NCBI RefSeq assembly: GCF_013155545.1
Contig: NZ_JABJVV010000012.1
Location: forward strand, 1-64,000
Source: Caenimonas soli
GTDB taxonomy: Bacteria; Pseudomonadota; Gammaproteobacteria; Burkholderiales; Burkholderiaceae_C
Length of the DNA stretch: 64,000 bases
Reading direction: 5' to 3'
Below the pieces are notes generated by a model, which saw only the letters and a list, made by a program, of their open reading frames with translations, was not told the origin of the DNA and ran no database searches. Both the position numbers and the translations under genes were made by a program. Positions 33,138 to 41,722 of the stretch are shown in pieces. How positions within the stretch are numbered: the first letter of the stretch is position 1; each line of letters starts with the position of its first letter.

Positions 33138-34004
33138 ATGTTCTCCAATTCCTTTCCTATCGCGCGGCGTGTCCTGTTGGCCCTTGGCTTGTTCGCGCTC
33201 GGCGCCGCGGCGCAGGCTCAACAGGTGTTCCGCGTCACGGCGATTCCCGACGAGTCGCCCACGGAACTCGCGCGCAAGGCCGCGCCGCTCATGAAATACC
33301 TGGAGCAGCGCCTTGGCACGAAGGTGGAGTTCACACCGGTGACCGACTATGCCGCCGCGGTGGAAGCGCTGGCCAACAAGCAGGTCGACCTCGCCTGGTT
33401 CGGTGGCTTCACCTTCATCCAGGCCCAGCAGCGTTCCGGCGGAAAGGCCGTGCCGCTGGTACAGCGTGAAGAAGACGCGAAATTCAAGTCGGTCTTCATC
33501 ACCACCGACGACAGCATCAAGACGCTGGCCGATCTGAAGGGCCGCAACGTCAGCTTCGGCTCGCAGTCCAGCACCTCGGGTCACCTCATGCCGCGCAGCT
33601 TCCTGCTGGCCTCGGGCCTCAACCCGGATCGCGACTTCAAGCGGGTGGCCTACTCCGGCGCGCACGACGCTACCGTGGCGGCGGTCGCCTCCGGCAAGGT
33701 CGACGCAGGCGCGCTCAATATCTCGGTATGGGAAAAGCTGGTTGCAGACAAGAAGGTCGACCCCGCCAAGGTCCGCGTCTTCTACACCACGCCGGCCTAT
33801 TTCGACTACAACTGGACGGTGCACGCCGACATGGCTCCCGCCCAACGCGCAAAGTTGGCCAAGGCATTCACGGACTTGAGCAAGGACACGGCAGAGGGCC
33901 GCGAAATCCTGGAGCTGCAGCGCGCGACGCGATTCATCCCGACCTCCGTCGACAACTACACCGGCATCGAAGCCGCGGCGCGCAGCGCCGGCTTGCTCAA
34001 GTGA
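33138..34004 (+). CDS. Periplasmic binding protein of a putative selenate ABC importer (PhnD-like)
   Basis: A 288-residue exported protein with a signal peptide ending AQA near residue 27. The fold and motifs match the PhnD family: VTAIPDESPTELARKAAPL, VDLAWFGGFTFIQAQ and SFGSQSSTSGHLMPR. They fit the TIGR04553 group predicted to bind selenate and encoded near selD-type genes. No phosphonate degradation gene is present. Its ATG has GAGG six bases upstream and lies 60 bp after senA in the same direction. The ligand is inferred from context, and another oxyanion is possible. Confidence 0.8.
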   Translation: MFSNSFPIARRVLLALGLFALGAAAQAQQVFRVTAIPDESPTELARKAAPLMKYLEQRLGTKVEFTPVTDYAAAVEALANKQVDLAWFGGFTFIQAQQRSGGKAVPLVQREEDAKFKSVFITTDDSIKTLADLKGRNVSFGSQSSTSGHLMPRSFLLASGLNPDRDFKRVAYSGAHDATVAAVASGKVDAGALNISVWEKLVADKKVDPAKVRVFYTTPAYFDYNWTVHADMAPAQRAKLAKAFTDLSKDTAEGREILELQRATRFIPTSVDNYTGIEAAARSAGLLK

Positions 34005-34028
34005 GCTGAGCCCGCCGCCTCCGCCCCC

Positions 34029-34859
34029 ATGAAGCTCAGCCTGGACCGTGTGTCCGCCCGGCATCCGGCCGCGCGTCCCAACTCGCCGGCGGCATTGCAG
34101 TCGCTGGAGCTGGAAGTGGCGTCCGGCGAGCAGGTGGCGGTGATCGGCCCTTCCGGTGCGGGCAAAACCACGCTGCTGCACGTGCTGGCCTGCGCGTTGC
34201 GGCCAACGGCGGGCGCCGTGCGACTGGACGGGCGCGACCCCTGGCAATTGCCGCGCAGTGAACTGCAGCGACTGCGCGGCGAATTTTTTCTGGCGCCCCA
34301 GGTGCCGCCCTTGCCACCGCGGCAGCGCGTCGTCACGGCGGTGCTGGCCGGGCGCCTGCCGCATATCAGCCTGGCGCACAGCCTGCGGAGCCTGTTCTAT
34401 CCCACGGGCATCACGCAGGCCGATGCCGCGTTGGCTCGCTTCGATCTTTCCGACAAGCTGTTCGCCCGGGTGGATCGCCTGTCTGGCGGCGAGCGCCAGC
34501 GGGTGGGCTTGGCCCGCGCGCTGCTGGCACAGGCGCGGCTGCTGCTGGTGGACGAACCGCTGTCCGCGCTGGACCCGTCGCGCGCCGCGCAGGCCCTGGC
34601 ATCCCTGACCCAAGCCGCCGGCGAAACCGCTGCCACGCTGGTCACCACCATGCATGACGTGCCTATGGCGCTGCGCACTTTCCCGCGCATCGTGGGCTTG
34701 CGGGATGGCGCGCTGATGTTCGACCTGCCCGCTGCCGAAGTCACGGCCGAGCGGCTGCACGCGCTGTACGAGCAAAAACTGGACGAACTGCAGGGAAACG
34801 CCGCCCTGGACGAACCGCCGGCGCCCGCGCCGCTGCCGGTCCAGATGCACTGCCGTTAG
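34029..34859 (+). CDS. ATPase of the putative selenate ABC importer (PhnC-like)
   Basis: A 276-residue ABC ATPase. Walker A is GPSGAGKTT (about residues 40-48), the signature is LSGGERQRVGLARAL, Walker B is LLLVDEPLSALD, and the switch histidine is in TTMHDVPMA. It resembles PhnC and would drive the two following permeases at the inner membrane. It lies 24 bp after the binding-protein gene and four bases before the first permease gene. Confidence 0.9.
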   Translation: MKLSLDRVSARHPAARPNSPAALQSLELEVASGEQVAVIGPSGAGKTTLLHVLACALRPTAGAVRLDGRDPWQLPRSELQRLRGEFFLAPQVPPLPPRQRVVTAVLAGRLPHISLAHSLRSLFYPTGITQADAALARFDLSDKLFARVDRLSGGERQRVGLARALLAQARLLLVDEPLSALDPSRAAQALASLTQAAGETAATLVTTMHDVPMALRTFPRIVGLRDGALMFDLPAAEVTAERLHALYEQKLDELQGNAALDEPPAPAPLPVQMHCR

Positions 34860-34863
34860 GCCC

Positions 34864-35697
34864 ATGACGAACGCCGCACGATTGGCGAACCAGCGCGATC
34901 CGGCTTGGGCCGGACGCGTCTTCTGGCTGCTGGCCGCGGGTGTCGTGCTGTGGCCCTTGCTGGTCCTGGCCGAGTTCAAGCCCTGGCTCCTGGTTTCGCC
35001 CGCCAGCATGAAACCCGCGCTGCGCTTTCTCGCGGACTTCGTGCCGCCGCGAATCGATGGCCCGTTTCTCTGGCTGGTCGTTCGGGAGACCTGGCGCACC
35101 GTCGCCATCGCCACCGCCGGTTTGGCGCTGGCGCTGGTCATCGCTCTGCCTCTCACCTTGCTCTCGGTGCGGGTGCTCTCGATCTCCGGGCTCGCCGGCC
35201 GCATGGCTGCGGCACCGGCAATCATGCGGTGGGCTGTGCGCGGCCTGCTGATCGTGCTGCGCAGCGTGCCCGAGCTGATCTGGGCCCTGGTGTTCGTGCG
35301 CGTGGTCGGTCTCGGCCCGACCGCCGGCGTGCTCGCCATAGCGCTCACCTACGGCGGCATGCTGGGCAAGGTGTATGGCGAGATCCTGGAAAGCGGCGAG
35401 GCGCACAGCACCATCTCGCTGCTGCGCAATGGCTCCGGCAGGCTGCAGGCCTTCTTCTATGGCCTGCTGCCCACCAACGCCGCGGAGCTCACCAGCTACA
35501 CCGTGTACCGCTGGGAATGCGCGATCCGGTCCTCCGCGGTGCTCGGCTTCGTCGGCGCCGGCGGGCTGGGTCAGCAAATGGATTCGTCGATGAAGATGTT
35601 CAACGGCGCCGAGGTCAGCACGATGCTCCTGGTCTTCGTGGCACTGGTGGCGTTGACCGACCGCCTGAGCGCCTGGCTGCGCAAGGCGCTGGGCTGA
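34864..35697 (+). CDS. First permease of the putative selenate ABC importer (PhnE-like)
   Basis: A 277-residue inner-membrane permease with about six helices. The segment RGLLIVLRSVPELIWALVFV and the EAA-loop region GKVYGEILESGEAHSTISLL match PhnE-type subunits. TVYRWECAIRSSAVLGFVGAG is a family-typical C-terminal stretch. It pairs with a second, similar permease one base downstream, so the channel is probably a heterodimer. Confidence 0.88.
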   Translation: MTNAARLANQRDPAWAGRVFWLLAAGVVLWPLLVLAEFKPWLLVSPASMKPALRFLADFVPPRIDGPFLWLVVRETWRTVAIATAGLALALVIALPLTLLSVRVLSISGLAGRMAAAPAIMRWAVRGLLIVLRSVPELIWALVFVRVVGLGPTAGVLAIALTYGGMLGKVYGEILESGEAHSTISLLRNGSGRLQAFFYGLLPTNAAELTSYTVYRWECAIRSSAVLGFVGAGGLGQQMDSSMKMFNGAEVSTMLLVFVALVALTDRLSAWLRKALG

Positions 35698-35698
35698 T

Positions 35699-36535
35699 AT
35701 GGACAGGAAGCCTTCCAGGACCGCGGCCAACGAGGTGTATCGCCTGCCCCCGCCCATCTTCGACGCCCGCTGCAAGGCCTGCTGGATGGTCGTGGCGCTG
35801 GCGCTCTTGGTGGTGCTGAGCTTTTGGTCACTCGATCTGCAGTGGGCGCAGTTCTTCTCGCGCGATGCGACGGCCCGCATGGGCCGCTTCATGGCCGAGT
35901 TGCTGACGCCCGAAACTGACAGCGTCTTTCTGGCCAAACTGTTGCCCGCCACGCTCGAAACCCTGGCCATGTCGGTCGTCGGCACGCTGCTGGCCGCAGG
36001 CTTCGGCCTGTTATTGGCCTTGCCTGCTGCCAAGACCTGGCCGGGCGACAAGGCCCGCTGGCGCGGCGCGAGCCGGTTGCTGCTCAATGCGCTGCGCAGC
36101 GTGCCCGAGCTGATGTGGGCGGCTCTGCTCCTCATCGCTGCGGGCCTGGGCCCGTTCGCCGGCACCCTTGCGCTGGCGATCCACACCACCGGCGTGCTGG
36201 GGCGGCTATTCGCGGAGGCGATCGAGAACGCACCGGAAGGGCCGGGCTTCGCCTTGCGCGTGCGCGGGCTCGGCGAGGGCCGGATATTCCTCTACGCCAG
36301 CCTGCCCCAGATCATCCCGCAGTTGCTTAGCTACACCTTGTATCGCTGGGAGAACAACATCCGCGCCGCCGCGATCCTGGGTGTGGTCGGCGCAGGCGGC
36401 CTGGGCCAGATGCTGGCCTTCCACCTTGGCCTGTTCCAGATGGCGGAGACCAGTTCGGTATTGGCGGCAATGCTGCTGCTAGTGCTGCTGGTTGATGCCG
36501 CCAGCTACGCGGCGCGCCGGCTGATGTCGCGCTAA
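35699..36535 (+). CDS. Second permease of the putative selenate ABC importer (PhnE-like)
   Basis: A 278-residue inner-membrane permease. It is similar in layout to the preceding one (LLLNALRSVPELMWAALLLI, RLFAEAIENAPEGPG and YTLYRWENNIRAAAILGVVG) but clearly diverged. The start is one base after the upstream stop. It ends the rightward senA-importer series. The intergenic space to convergent ftsY is 44 bp. Confidence 0.88.
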   Translation: MDRKPSRTAANEVYRLPPPIFDARCKACWMVVALALLVVLSFWSLDLQWAQFFSRDATARMGRFMAELLTPETDSVFLAKLLPATLETLAMSVVGTLLAAGFGLLLALPAAKTWPGDKARWRGASRLLLNALRSVPELMWAALLLIAAGLGPFAGTLALAIHTTGVLGRLFAEAIENAPEGPGFALRVRGLGEGRIFLYASLPQIIPQLLSYTLYRWENNIRAAAILGVVGAGGLGQMLAFHLGLFQMAETSSVLAAMLLLVLLVDAASYAARRLMSR

Positions 36536-36579
36536 GCCCTTGCATTCGGTGGTCCGCGCGTCGCGGCAGGCGGTACCCG

Positions 36580-37638
36580 TCAGGCCAGCAACGCCAACGC
36601 GAATTCCCGCGCGCTGAAGGTTTCCAGGTCTTCCAGCTTTTCGCCGACGCCGATGAAGTACACCGGCACGGGTTTTTCCTGGGCGATCGCGGCCAGCACG
36701 CCGCCTTTGGCCGTGCCATCGAGCTTGGTGACGATCAGGCCGGTGAGCTGCAGGGCATCGTCGAAGGCGCGGACCTGGGCCAGCGCGTTCTGGCCGGTGT
36801 TGCCGTCGATCACCAGCAGCACTTCGTGGGGTGCGGTGGGTTCTGCTTTCTGCACCACCCGCCTGATCTTGCGCAGTTCTTCCATCAGGTGCAGCTGCGT
36901 CGGCAGGCGCCCGGCCGTGTCCACCAGCACCACGTCCTTGCCCCGCGCGCGTCCCGCCGTCACGGCGTCGAAGCTCACGGCGGCTGGGTCGCCGCCCTCC
37001 TGGCTGACGATTTCGACCGTGTTGCGGTCGGCCCAGATGGCCAGTTGCTCGCGCGCCGCGGCACGGAAGGTGTCGGCCGCTGCCAGCAGCACCGAGGCGC
37101 CCTCGTTGGCCAGGTGCTTGGTGAGCTTGCCGATCGAAGTGGTCTTGCCGGCGCCGTTGACGCCGGCCACCATGATGACCGTGGGCTTGAATTCGCCGAT
37201 CACCAGGGGCTTTTCAAGCGGCCGCAGCAGTTGCGTGAGCGAATCGATCAGGATGTTTTTCACCTGCACCGGCCGCGTCGCGCCGCTGGCCTGCACGCGG
37301 CGCTTGACCTCGTCCAGCAGGTGCTGCGTGGCCTTGACGCCCGTGTCGGCCATCAAGAGCGCGGACTCGAGTTCCTCGTACAGATGGTCGTCGATCTGCG
37401 CGCCGGTGAACACCAGCGAAATGCTGGAGCCGGTCTTGCGCAGGCCCGAAGTGAGCTTGTCCAGCCAACGCTGGCGCTCCGGTGCGACCGGCGCCGGAAC
37501 CGGGATCTCGATCGGCTGCACCAGGGCGCTGCCGATCAGGCTGCCGCCTTGGGCCGGTGCTTGCGGTGGCAGCGGAGGTGCCGCGACGGGCGCGGGTGCC
37601 GGCGTGGGGGCGGGCTTTTTCCTGAAGAAACTGAACAT
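36580..37638 (-). CDS. ftsY: Signal recognition particle receptor FtsY
   Basis: A 352-residue SRP GTPase that docks the ribosome-SRP complex at the membrane. The NG domain is complete: GVNGAGKTTSIGKL (G1), LLAAADTFRAAAREQL, LVDTAGRLPTQ (G3) and VTKLDGTAKGGV (G4). Instead of the long acidic A domain of E. coli FtsY, only a Pro/Ala-rich linker of about 60 residues precedes it. The start MFSFFRKK is the common short form. It is divergent from the M16 pair, with 29 bp between start codons containing a dyad. Confidence 0.95.
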   Translation of the reverse strand: MFSFFRKKPAPTPAPAPVAAPPLPPQAPAQGGSLIGSALVQPIEIPVPAPVAPERQRWLDKLTSGLRKTGSSISLVFTGAQIDDHLYEELESALLMADTGVKATQHLLDEVKRRVQASGATRPVQVKNILIDSLTQLLRPLEKPLVIGEFKPTVIMVAGVNGAGKTTSIGKLTKHLANEGASVLLAAADTFRAAAREQLAIWADRNTVEIVSQEGGDPAAVSFDAVTAGRARGKDVVLVDTAGRLPTQLHLMEELRKIRRVVQKAEPTAPHEVLLVIDGNTGQNALAQVRAFDDALQLTGLIVTKLDGTAKGGVLAAIAQEKPVPVYFIGVGEKLEDLETFSAREFALALLA

Positions 37639-37650
37639 TGCTGCGCTTTT

Positions 37651-37668
37651 TAGAATCACACGATTCTA
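37651..37668. promoter_or_regulatory. Inverted repeat between divergent ftsY and M16 peptidase genes
   Basis: Arms TAGAATC and GATTCTA flank a four-base ACAC spacer. The right arm ends on the first base of the peptidase ATG, so a protein bound here could affect both divergent genes. No matching regulator is recognised. Confidence 0.25.
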
Positions 37669-39071
37669 TGAAACACCCCTTGCGACGCTTTCTCTGGAAT
37701 TTTTGCCTCTTACTGCCGCTTTCGTTTGCACCGCCCGGGGTGACGCAAACCGTTCCCAAATCCGAACAGTTCAAGCTCGACAATGGCCTGACGCTGATCG
37801 TCAAGCCGGATCGCAGGGCACCCACGGCGGTGCATATGCTGTGGGTGCGCGTGGGTTCCATGGACGAGGTCGATGGCACCAGCGGCGTGGCCCATGTCCT
37901 GGAGCATATGCTGTTCAAGGGCACCCGCGACCTCAAGCCCGGTGAGTTCTCGCGTCGAGTTGCCGCGCTCGGCGGGCGGGAAAACGCCTTCACCACGCGC
38001 GACGTTACCGGCTATTTCCAGCAGATACCCGCCAACAAGCTCGAAGAAGTGATGAAGCTGGAGGCCGACCGCTTTGGGAACAACCAGTGGCCGGATGAGG
38101 AATTCAAGCGCGAACTCGAAGTGGTCAAGGAGGAGCGGCGCCTGCGCACCGAGGACTCGCCCCGTTCCTTGATGTGGGAAGTGCTGAACGCCACGGTGTT
38201 CCAGGCATCGCCCTACCGGCGTCCCGTCGTCGGCTGGATGAGCGACTTGGAAGCCATGACGCCGCAGGACGCGCGCGACTTCTACAAGCAATGGTACGTT
38301 CCCGCCAACGCCGTGGTGGTGGTGGCGGGGGATGTAGAGCCCGCGCAGGTGCTGCGCCTGGCGCAGAAGTACTATGGGCGCATTCCCGCCCGGGCTGTGC
38401 CGGCGCGCAAGCCGCGGATCGAACCGCAGCAGGCCGGCGCGCGCCGGGTCGAATTCAAGTCGCCGGCGGACCAGGCCTATGTGGCCCTGGCCTTCAAGGT
38501 GCCGCAGCTCACTACGTTCGAGCCGGGCCCGGACAACGACGACGCGCTCGCCCTCACGGTGCTGGCGGCTGTCCTCGATGGTTACAGCGGGGCCCGGCTG
38601 GACCGGGCGCTGACCCAGGGCGCGGACAGGGTGGCCGACAGCGCAGGTGCGGGCAACGGCTTGTGGGGCCGGGGTCCCCAGCTGTTCACGCTCGATGGCG
38701 TTCCCGCCCCCGGCAAGACGCCGGAGCAACTCGAAGCCGCGCTGCGCGCCGAAGTGGTGAAAGTGGCGCAGGGCGGTGTGAGCGAGGCAGAACTCAATCG
38801 CGTCAAGACGCAATGGATCGCCAGCGAGGTCTTCAAGCTCGATTCGGTCAATAACCAGGCCCGGGAACTCGCCGGCTACTGGATCCAGGGCCTGCCCCTG
38901 GATGGGGCCGACCGCTTGATCCAGCGGCTGCGCGGTGTCACCGCGGAGCAGGTGAAGGCCGTCGCCGCCAAATACTTCGGCGATGACCAGCTCACCGTGG
39001 GCGTGTTGCGGCCTCAACCGGTGGATCCGAATCGCAAACCGCGCACGCCCCCGCCGGGCCTGCGCCACTGA
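37668..39071 (+). CDS. M16-family zinc metallopeptidase (catalytic subunit)
   Basis: A 467-residue exported peptidase with an N-terminal hydrophobic signal to about residue 27. The inverted zinc motif HVLEH (His76, Glu79, His80) is intact, and VVKEERRLRTED supplies the downstream acidic ligand region. It is followed 13 bp later by a second M16 protein that lacks the metal motif. Such pairs form heterodimeric periplasmic proteases like mitochondrial processing peptidase. The substrate is unknown. Confidence 0.9.
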   Translation: MKHPLRRFLWNFCLLLPLSFAPPGVTQTVPKSEQFKLDNGLTLIVKPDRRAPTAVHMLWVRVGSMDEVDGTSGVAHVLEHMLFKGTRDLKPGEFSRRVAALGGRENAFTTRDVTGYFQQIPANKLEEVMKLEADRFGNNQWPDEEFKRELEVVKEERRLRTEDSPRSLMWEVLNATVFQASPYRRPVVGWMSDLEAMTPQDARDFYKQWYVPANAVVVVAGDVEPAQVLRLAQKYYGRIPARAVPARKPRIEPQQAGARRVEFKSPADQAYVALAFKVPQLTTFEPGPDNDDALALTVLAAVLDGYSGARLDRALTQGADRVADSAGAGNGLWGRGPQLFTLDGVPAPGKTPEQLEAALRAEVVKVAQGGVSEAELNRVKTQWIASEVFKLDSVNNQARELAGYWIQGLPLDGADRLIQRLRGVTAEQVKAVAAKYFGDDQLTVGVLRPQPVDPNRKPRTPPPGLRH

Positions 39072-39084
39072 AAGGGCTATCGCG

Positions 39085-40416
39085 ATGACAACAAGAATTC
39101 TGGGCCTGGCCCTGCTGCTGTGCTGTGGGCCGGCGCTGGCGGCGATCCCGATCCAGCACTGGACGCAGCCCAGCGGCGCCAAGGTGTATCTCGTGCAGAG
39201 CCCTTCGATCCCCATGGTGGACGTCCGCATCGAATTCGACGCCGGGGGCCGCCGCGAGCCGGCGGACAAGGCGGGCTTGGCCGGTGTCACGGCCGGCATG
39301 ATTTCCAAGGGCGTCGAGGCGCGCAACGGCGAGCCCGCGTTGGACGAGAACCAGCTCGGCGAAGCCTGGGCCGATCTGGGAGCCGGCTTCAGCGCAGGCG
39401 CGGGTTCGGACCGCATGAGTTTCTCCCTGCGGTCGCTGACTTACCCCGACTTGTTGCCCAAGTCGATTCATTTGGCGGCTAGGCAGATGGGTGAGCCGGC
39501 CTTTCCGGAAGCGATCTGGCAGCGCGAGCGGCACCGGCTGGCCGCCTCGATCCGCGAAGCCAACACCCGCCCGGCCACCCTGGCCGGCCGCGCCTACGCG
39601 GCCGCCGTGTACAGCGGCCACCCGTATGGGCACGAGATGACCGAGGCCACTCTGGAGCGCATCGGCGTGCAGGACATGAGGAACATGTACCGCCTGATTG
39701 AGCCCTGCCGGGCCAAGGTGAGCATCGTCGGCGCCGTGACCCGGACCCAGGCCGATGCCATGGTCACGAGCCTCCTGTCGCGCCTTCCTGCGGCTGCTTC
39801 GGGGCGCTGCGAGCCGTTGCCGCCCGTAGCCGAGGTTCCGCCGCTGGCCGAGCCCTTGGTCAAGGCGATCCCGTTCGCGTCGGCCCAGGCGCATGTGCTG
39901 ATAGGCCAGCCCGGACACAAGCGCAACGATCCCGACCACTTTGCCCTGCTGGTGGGCAACTACACCCTGGGTGGCGGGGGATTCGTCTCAAGGCTGTCCC
40001 AGGAAGTGCGCGAGAAGCGCGGCCTGAGCTACAGCGTCTACAGCCATTTCTCGCCGGGACTGCATGCGGGCGCCTTCACCGTGGGGCTCCAGACCCGGCC
40101 CGACCAAGCGGCGCAGGCGGTGCAGGTGGCGCGCGAGGTATTGGCCCGGTTCGTGGCCGAGGGCCCCACCGAGGCCGAGCTCAAGGCTGCCAAGGACAAC
40201 CTCATCGGCGGCTTTCCGCTGCTCATCGACAGCAACCGCAAGCTGCTGGACAATGTGGCCAATATCGCCTGGAACGACCTTCCGCTGGATTATCTCGACA
40301 CCTGGGTCGCCCGGGTGCAGCGCATCACGGTGGCCGACGTCAGGGCTGCTTTTGCCCGAAAACTCCAGCCCCAGCGCATGGTGACCGTGACTGTGGGGGC
40401 CGCCGCGCCGAGCTGA
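39085..40416 (+). CDS. M16-family protein without zinc motif (partner subunit)
   Basis: A 443-residue exported protein with a signal peptide ending ALAA near residue 20. It has the M16 fold but no HxxEH: the equivalent segment reads DKAGLAGVTAGMISKG. The substrate-binding Arg/Tyr motif is retained in REKRGLSYSVYSHF. It most likely completes the catalytic chamber with the active subunit encoded just upstream. Confidence 0.88.
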   Translation: MTTRILGLALLLCCGPALAAIPIQHWTQPSGAKVYLVQSPSIPMVDVRIEFDAGGRREPADKAGLAGVTAGMISKGVEARNGEPALDENQLGEAWADLGAGFSAGAGSDRMSFSLRSLTYPDLLPKSIHLAARQMGEPAFPEAIWQRERHRLAASIREANTRPATLAGRAYAAAVYSGHPYGHEMTEATLERIGVQDMRNMYRLIEPCRAKVSIVGAVTRTQADAMVTSLLSRLPAAASGRCEPLPPVAEVPPLAEPLVKAIPFASAQAHVLIGQPGHKRNDPDHFALLVGNYTLGGGGFVSRLSQEVREKRGLSYSVYSHFSPGLHAGAFTVGLQTRPDQAAQAVQVAREVLARFVAEGPTEAELKAAKDNLIGGFPLLIDSNRKLLDNVANIAWNDLPLDYLDTWVARVQRITVADVRAAFARKLQPQRMVTVTVGAAAPS

Positions 40417-40438
40417 TCCTTAAAAAAAGTTGCTTGAC

Positions 40439-40460
40439 CCCCTGTCAAACTTGACAGGGG
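40439..40460. promoter_or_regulatory. 22-bp perfect dyad after the M16 operon
   Basis: Arms CCCCTGTCAA and TTGACAGGGG are separated by AC. No T-tract follows on either strand, so it is a poor intrinsic terminator. Both arms contain TTGACA, the -35 consensus, so it may be an operator over a promoter for a transcript ending at the 40551-40581 terminator. Function is inferred. Confidence 0.35.
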
Positions 40461-40550
40461 TTGCCACCACGGCTTGCTTTTTGAGTATCAAAATCGGCGT
40501 ATCGCTGTCACACGATCGGTGTCCCTGAGTGGGCACTGTGTAGTTCGAAG

Positions 40551-40581
40551 AAGCCGGGCTCCCTATGGGTCCCGGCTTTTT
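40551..40581 (+). terminator. Intrinsic terminator before rsmD
   Basis: Stem AAGCCGGG / CCCGGCTT has a 12-base loop that can pair further (CCC/GGG), followed by TTTT. It lies 135 bp after the M16 stop and 31 bp before rsmD. It would end the M16 transcript or a short RNA starting in the 196-bp gap. Confidence 0.6.
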
Positions 40582-40612
40582 CCATTGGCGCCCGGTACTT
40601 TAAGCTTGGCGG

Positions 40613-41179
40613 ATGAAAACCAAAGCCACGCACGAGGTGCGCATCATCGGCGGCCAATGGAAGCGCACCAAGCTGCCCGTGCCGGACAAGCCCGGCCTTC
40701 GCCCCACGCCTGACCGAGTGCGCGAAACCCTGTTCAATTGGCTGGGCCAGGATCTCACCGGCTGGCGATGTATCGATGCCTTTGCCGGCACCGGTGCACT
40801 TGGCTTCGAAGCTGCGTCCCGCGGCGCTGCCGATGTGTTGCTGGTGGAGCAGGATGCCGAGCTGGTTTCCCTCCTGCGCGCAGCCCAGGCCAAGCTGCAG
40901 GCCCACGCCGTCAACGTCGAGCGGGCCAATGGCCTGACGGTGCTGGCCCGGCTGCAACCTGCCAGCATCGACCTCATCTTTCTGGACCCGCCGTTCGACG
41001 CCGGCATTTTCGAGAAGGCCTTGGCCGGGGCTGCTCGTGCTTTGGCGAGCGAAGGCCTGATCTACCTGGAGGCGCCCCATGCATGGGCTGACGACAAGCT
41101 GGCGCCTTTTGGGCTGGAAGTCGCGCGCCATCTGAAAGCTGGGGCCGTTCATGCGCATTTGTTACGCCGCGCTGCATAA
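40613..41179 (+). CDS. rsmD: 16S rRNA (guanine(966)-N(2))-methyltransferase
   Basis: A 188-residue SAM-dependent enzyme that methylates G966 of 16S rRNA during 30S assembly. It shows RIIGGQWKRTKLPVPD at the N-terminus, LRPTPDRVRETLFNWL, the SAM loop DAFAGTGALGFEAASRG, and the catalytic DPPF in IFLDPPFDAG. Next to coaD, its usual neighbour, 42 bp upstream. Confidence 0.95.
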   Translation: MKTKATHEVRIIGGQWKRTKLPVPDKPGLRPTPDRVRETLFNWLGQDLTGWRCIDAFAGTGALGFEAASRGAADVLLVEQDAELVSLLRAAQAKLQAHAVNVERANGLTVLARLQPASIDLIFLDPPFDAGIFEKALAGAARALASEGLIYLEAPHAWADDKLAPFGLEVARHLKAGAVHAHLLRRAA

Positions 41180-41221
41180 TGCACTGCAACAAAGGCGTTA
41201 CTGCCCGTTGAGGAGACATTC

Positions 41222-41722
41222 ATGGCCAAAGGCGTGATCGCCGTCTATCCCGGCACTTTCGATCCCATGACCCTGGGCCATGAAGACGTGGTCCGGCGCG
41301 CCATCCAGCTGTTCGACCGCGTGATTGTCGCGGTCGCTGCGGGCCATCACAAGAAGGCCATGTTCACCCTGCAGGAGCGCATCGAGATGGCGCGCGTGGT
41401 GACCGAGCCCTTCAAGCAGGTGGACGTGGAAAGCTTCTCGGGTTTGCTGCGCGACTTCGTCGTCGCGCGCGGCGGCAAGGCCATGGTTCGCGGCCTGCGC
41501 GCGGTGACCGACTTCGACTACGAGTTCCAGCTGGCCGGCATGAACCGCAGCCTGATGCCCGACGTGGAAACCGTGTTCCTCACGCCCAGCGACAAGTACC
41601 AGTTCATCAGCAGCACCTTTGTTCGCGAAATCGCAGTGCTGGGCGGCGAGGTCGACAAGTTCGTTTCGCCTACCGTGCAGCAGAAGTTGATGGAGAAGGT
41701 GCGCAGCCTCGGTCGGGAATAG
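41222..41722 (+). CDS. coaD: Phosphopantetheine adenylyltransferase
   Basis: A 166-residue enzyme of coenzyme A synthesis, turning 4'-phosphopantetheine and ATP into dephospho-CoA. The nucleotidyltransferase motif is in YPGTFDPMTLGHEDVV, and MVRGLRAVTDFDYEFQLA and ISSTFVREIAVLGG are family signatures. A strong GAGGAGA precedes the ATG. Its last 53 bases overlap the convergent hydrolase gene. Confidence 0.96.
   Translation: MAKGVIAVYPGTFDPMTLGHEDVVRRAIQLFDRVIVAVAAGHHKKAMFTLQERIEMARVVTEPFKQVDVESFSGLLRDFVVARGGKAMVRGLRAVTDFDYEFQLAGMNRSLMPDVETVFLTPSDKYQFISSTFVREIAVLGGEVDKFVSPTVQQKLMEKVRSLGRE

Noticed and set aside
33087..35348. Long leftward open frame opposite the importer genes (753 codons)
   Set aside because: It spans three real genes and their gaps, with low-complexity Arg/Gln content, so it is a mirror frame.
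33138..36535. Phosphonate uptake system
   Set aside because: The importer is PhnDCEE-like, but no C-P lyase or phosphonatase gene is present, and the locus continues from senA. A selenium oxyanion is the better candidate.
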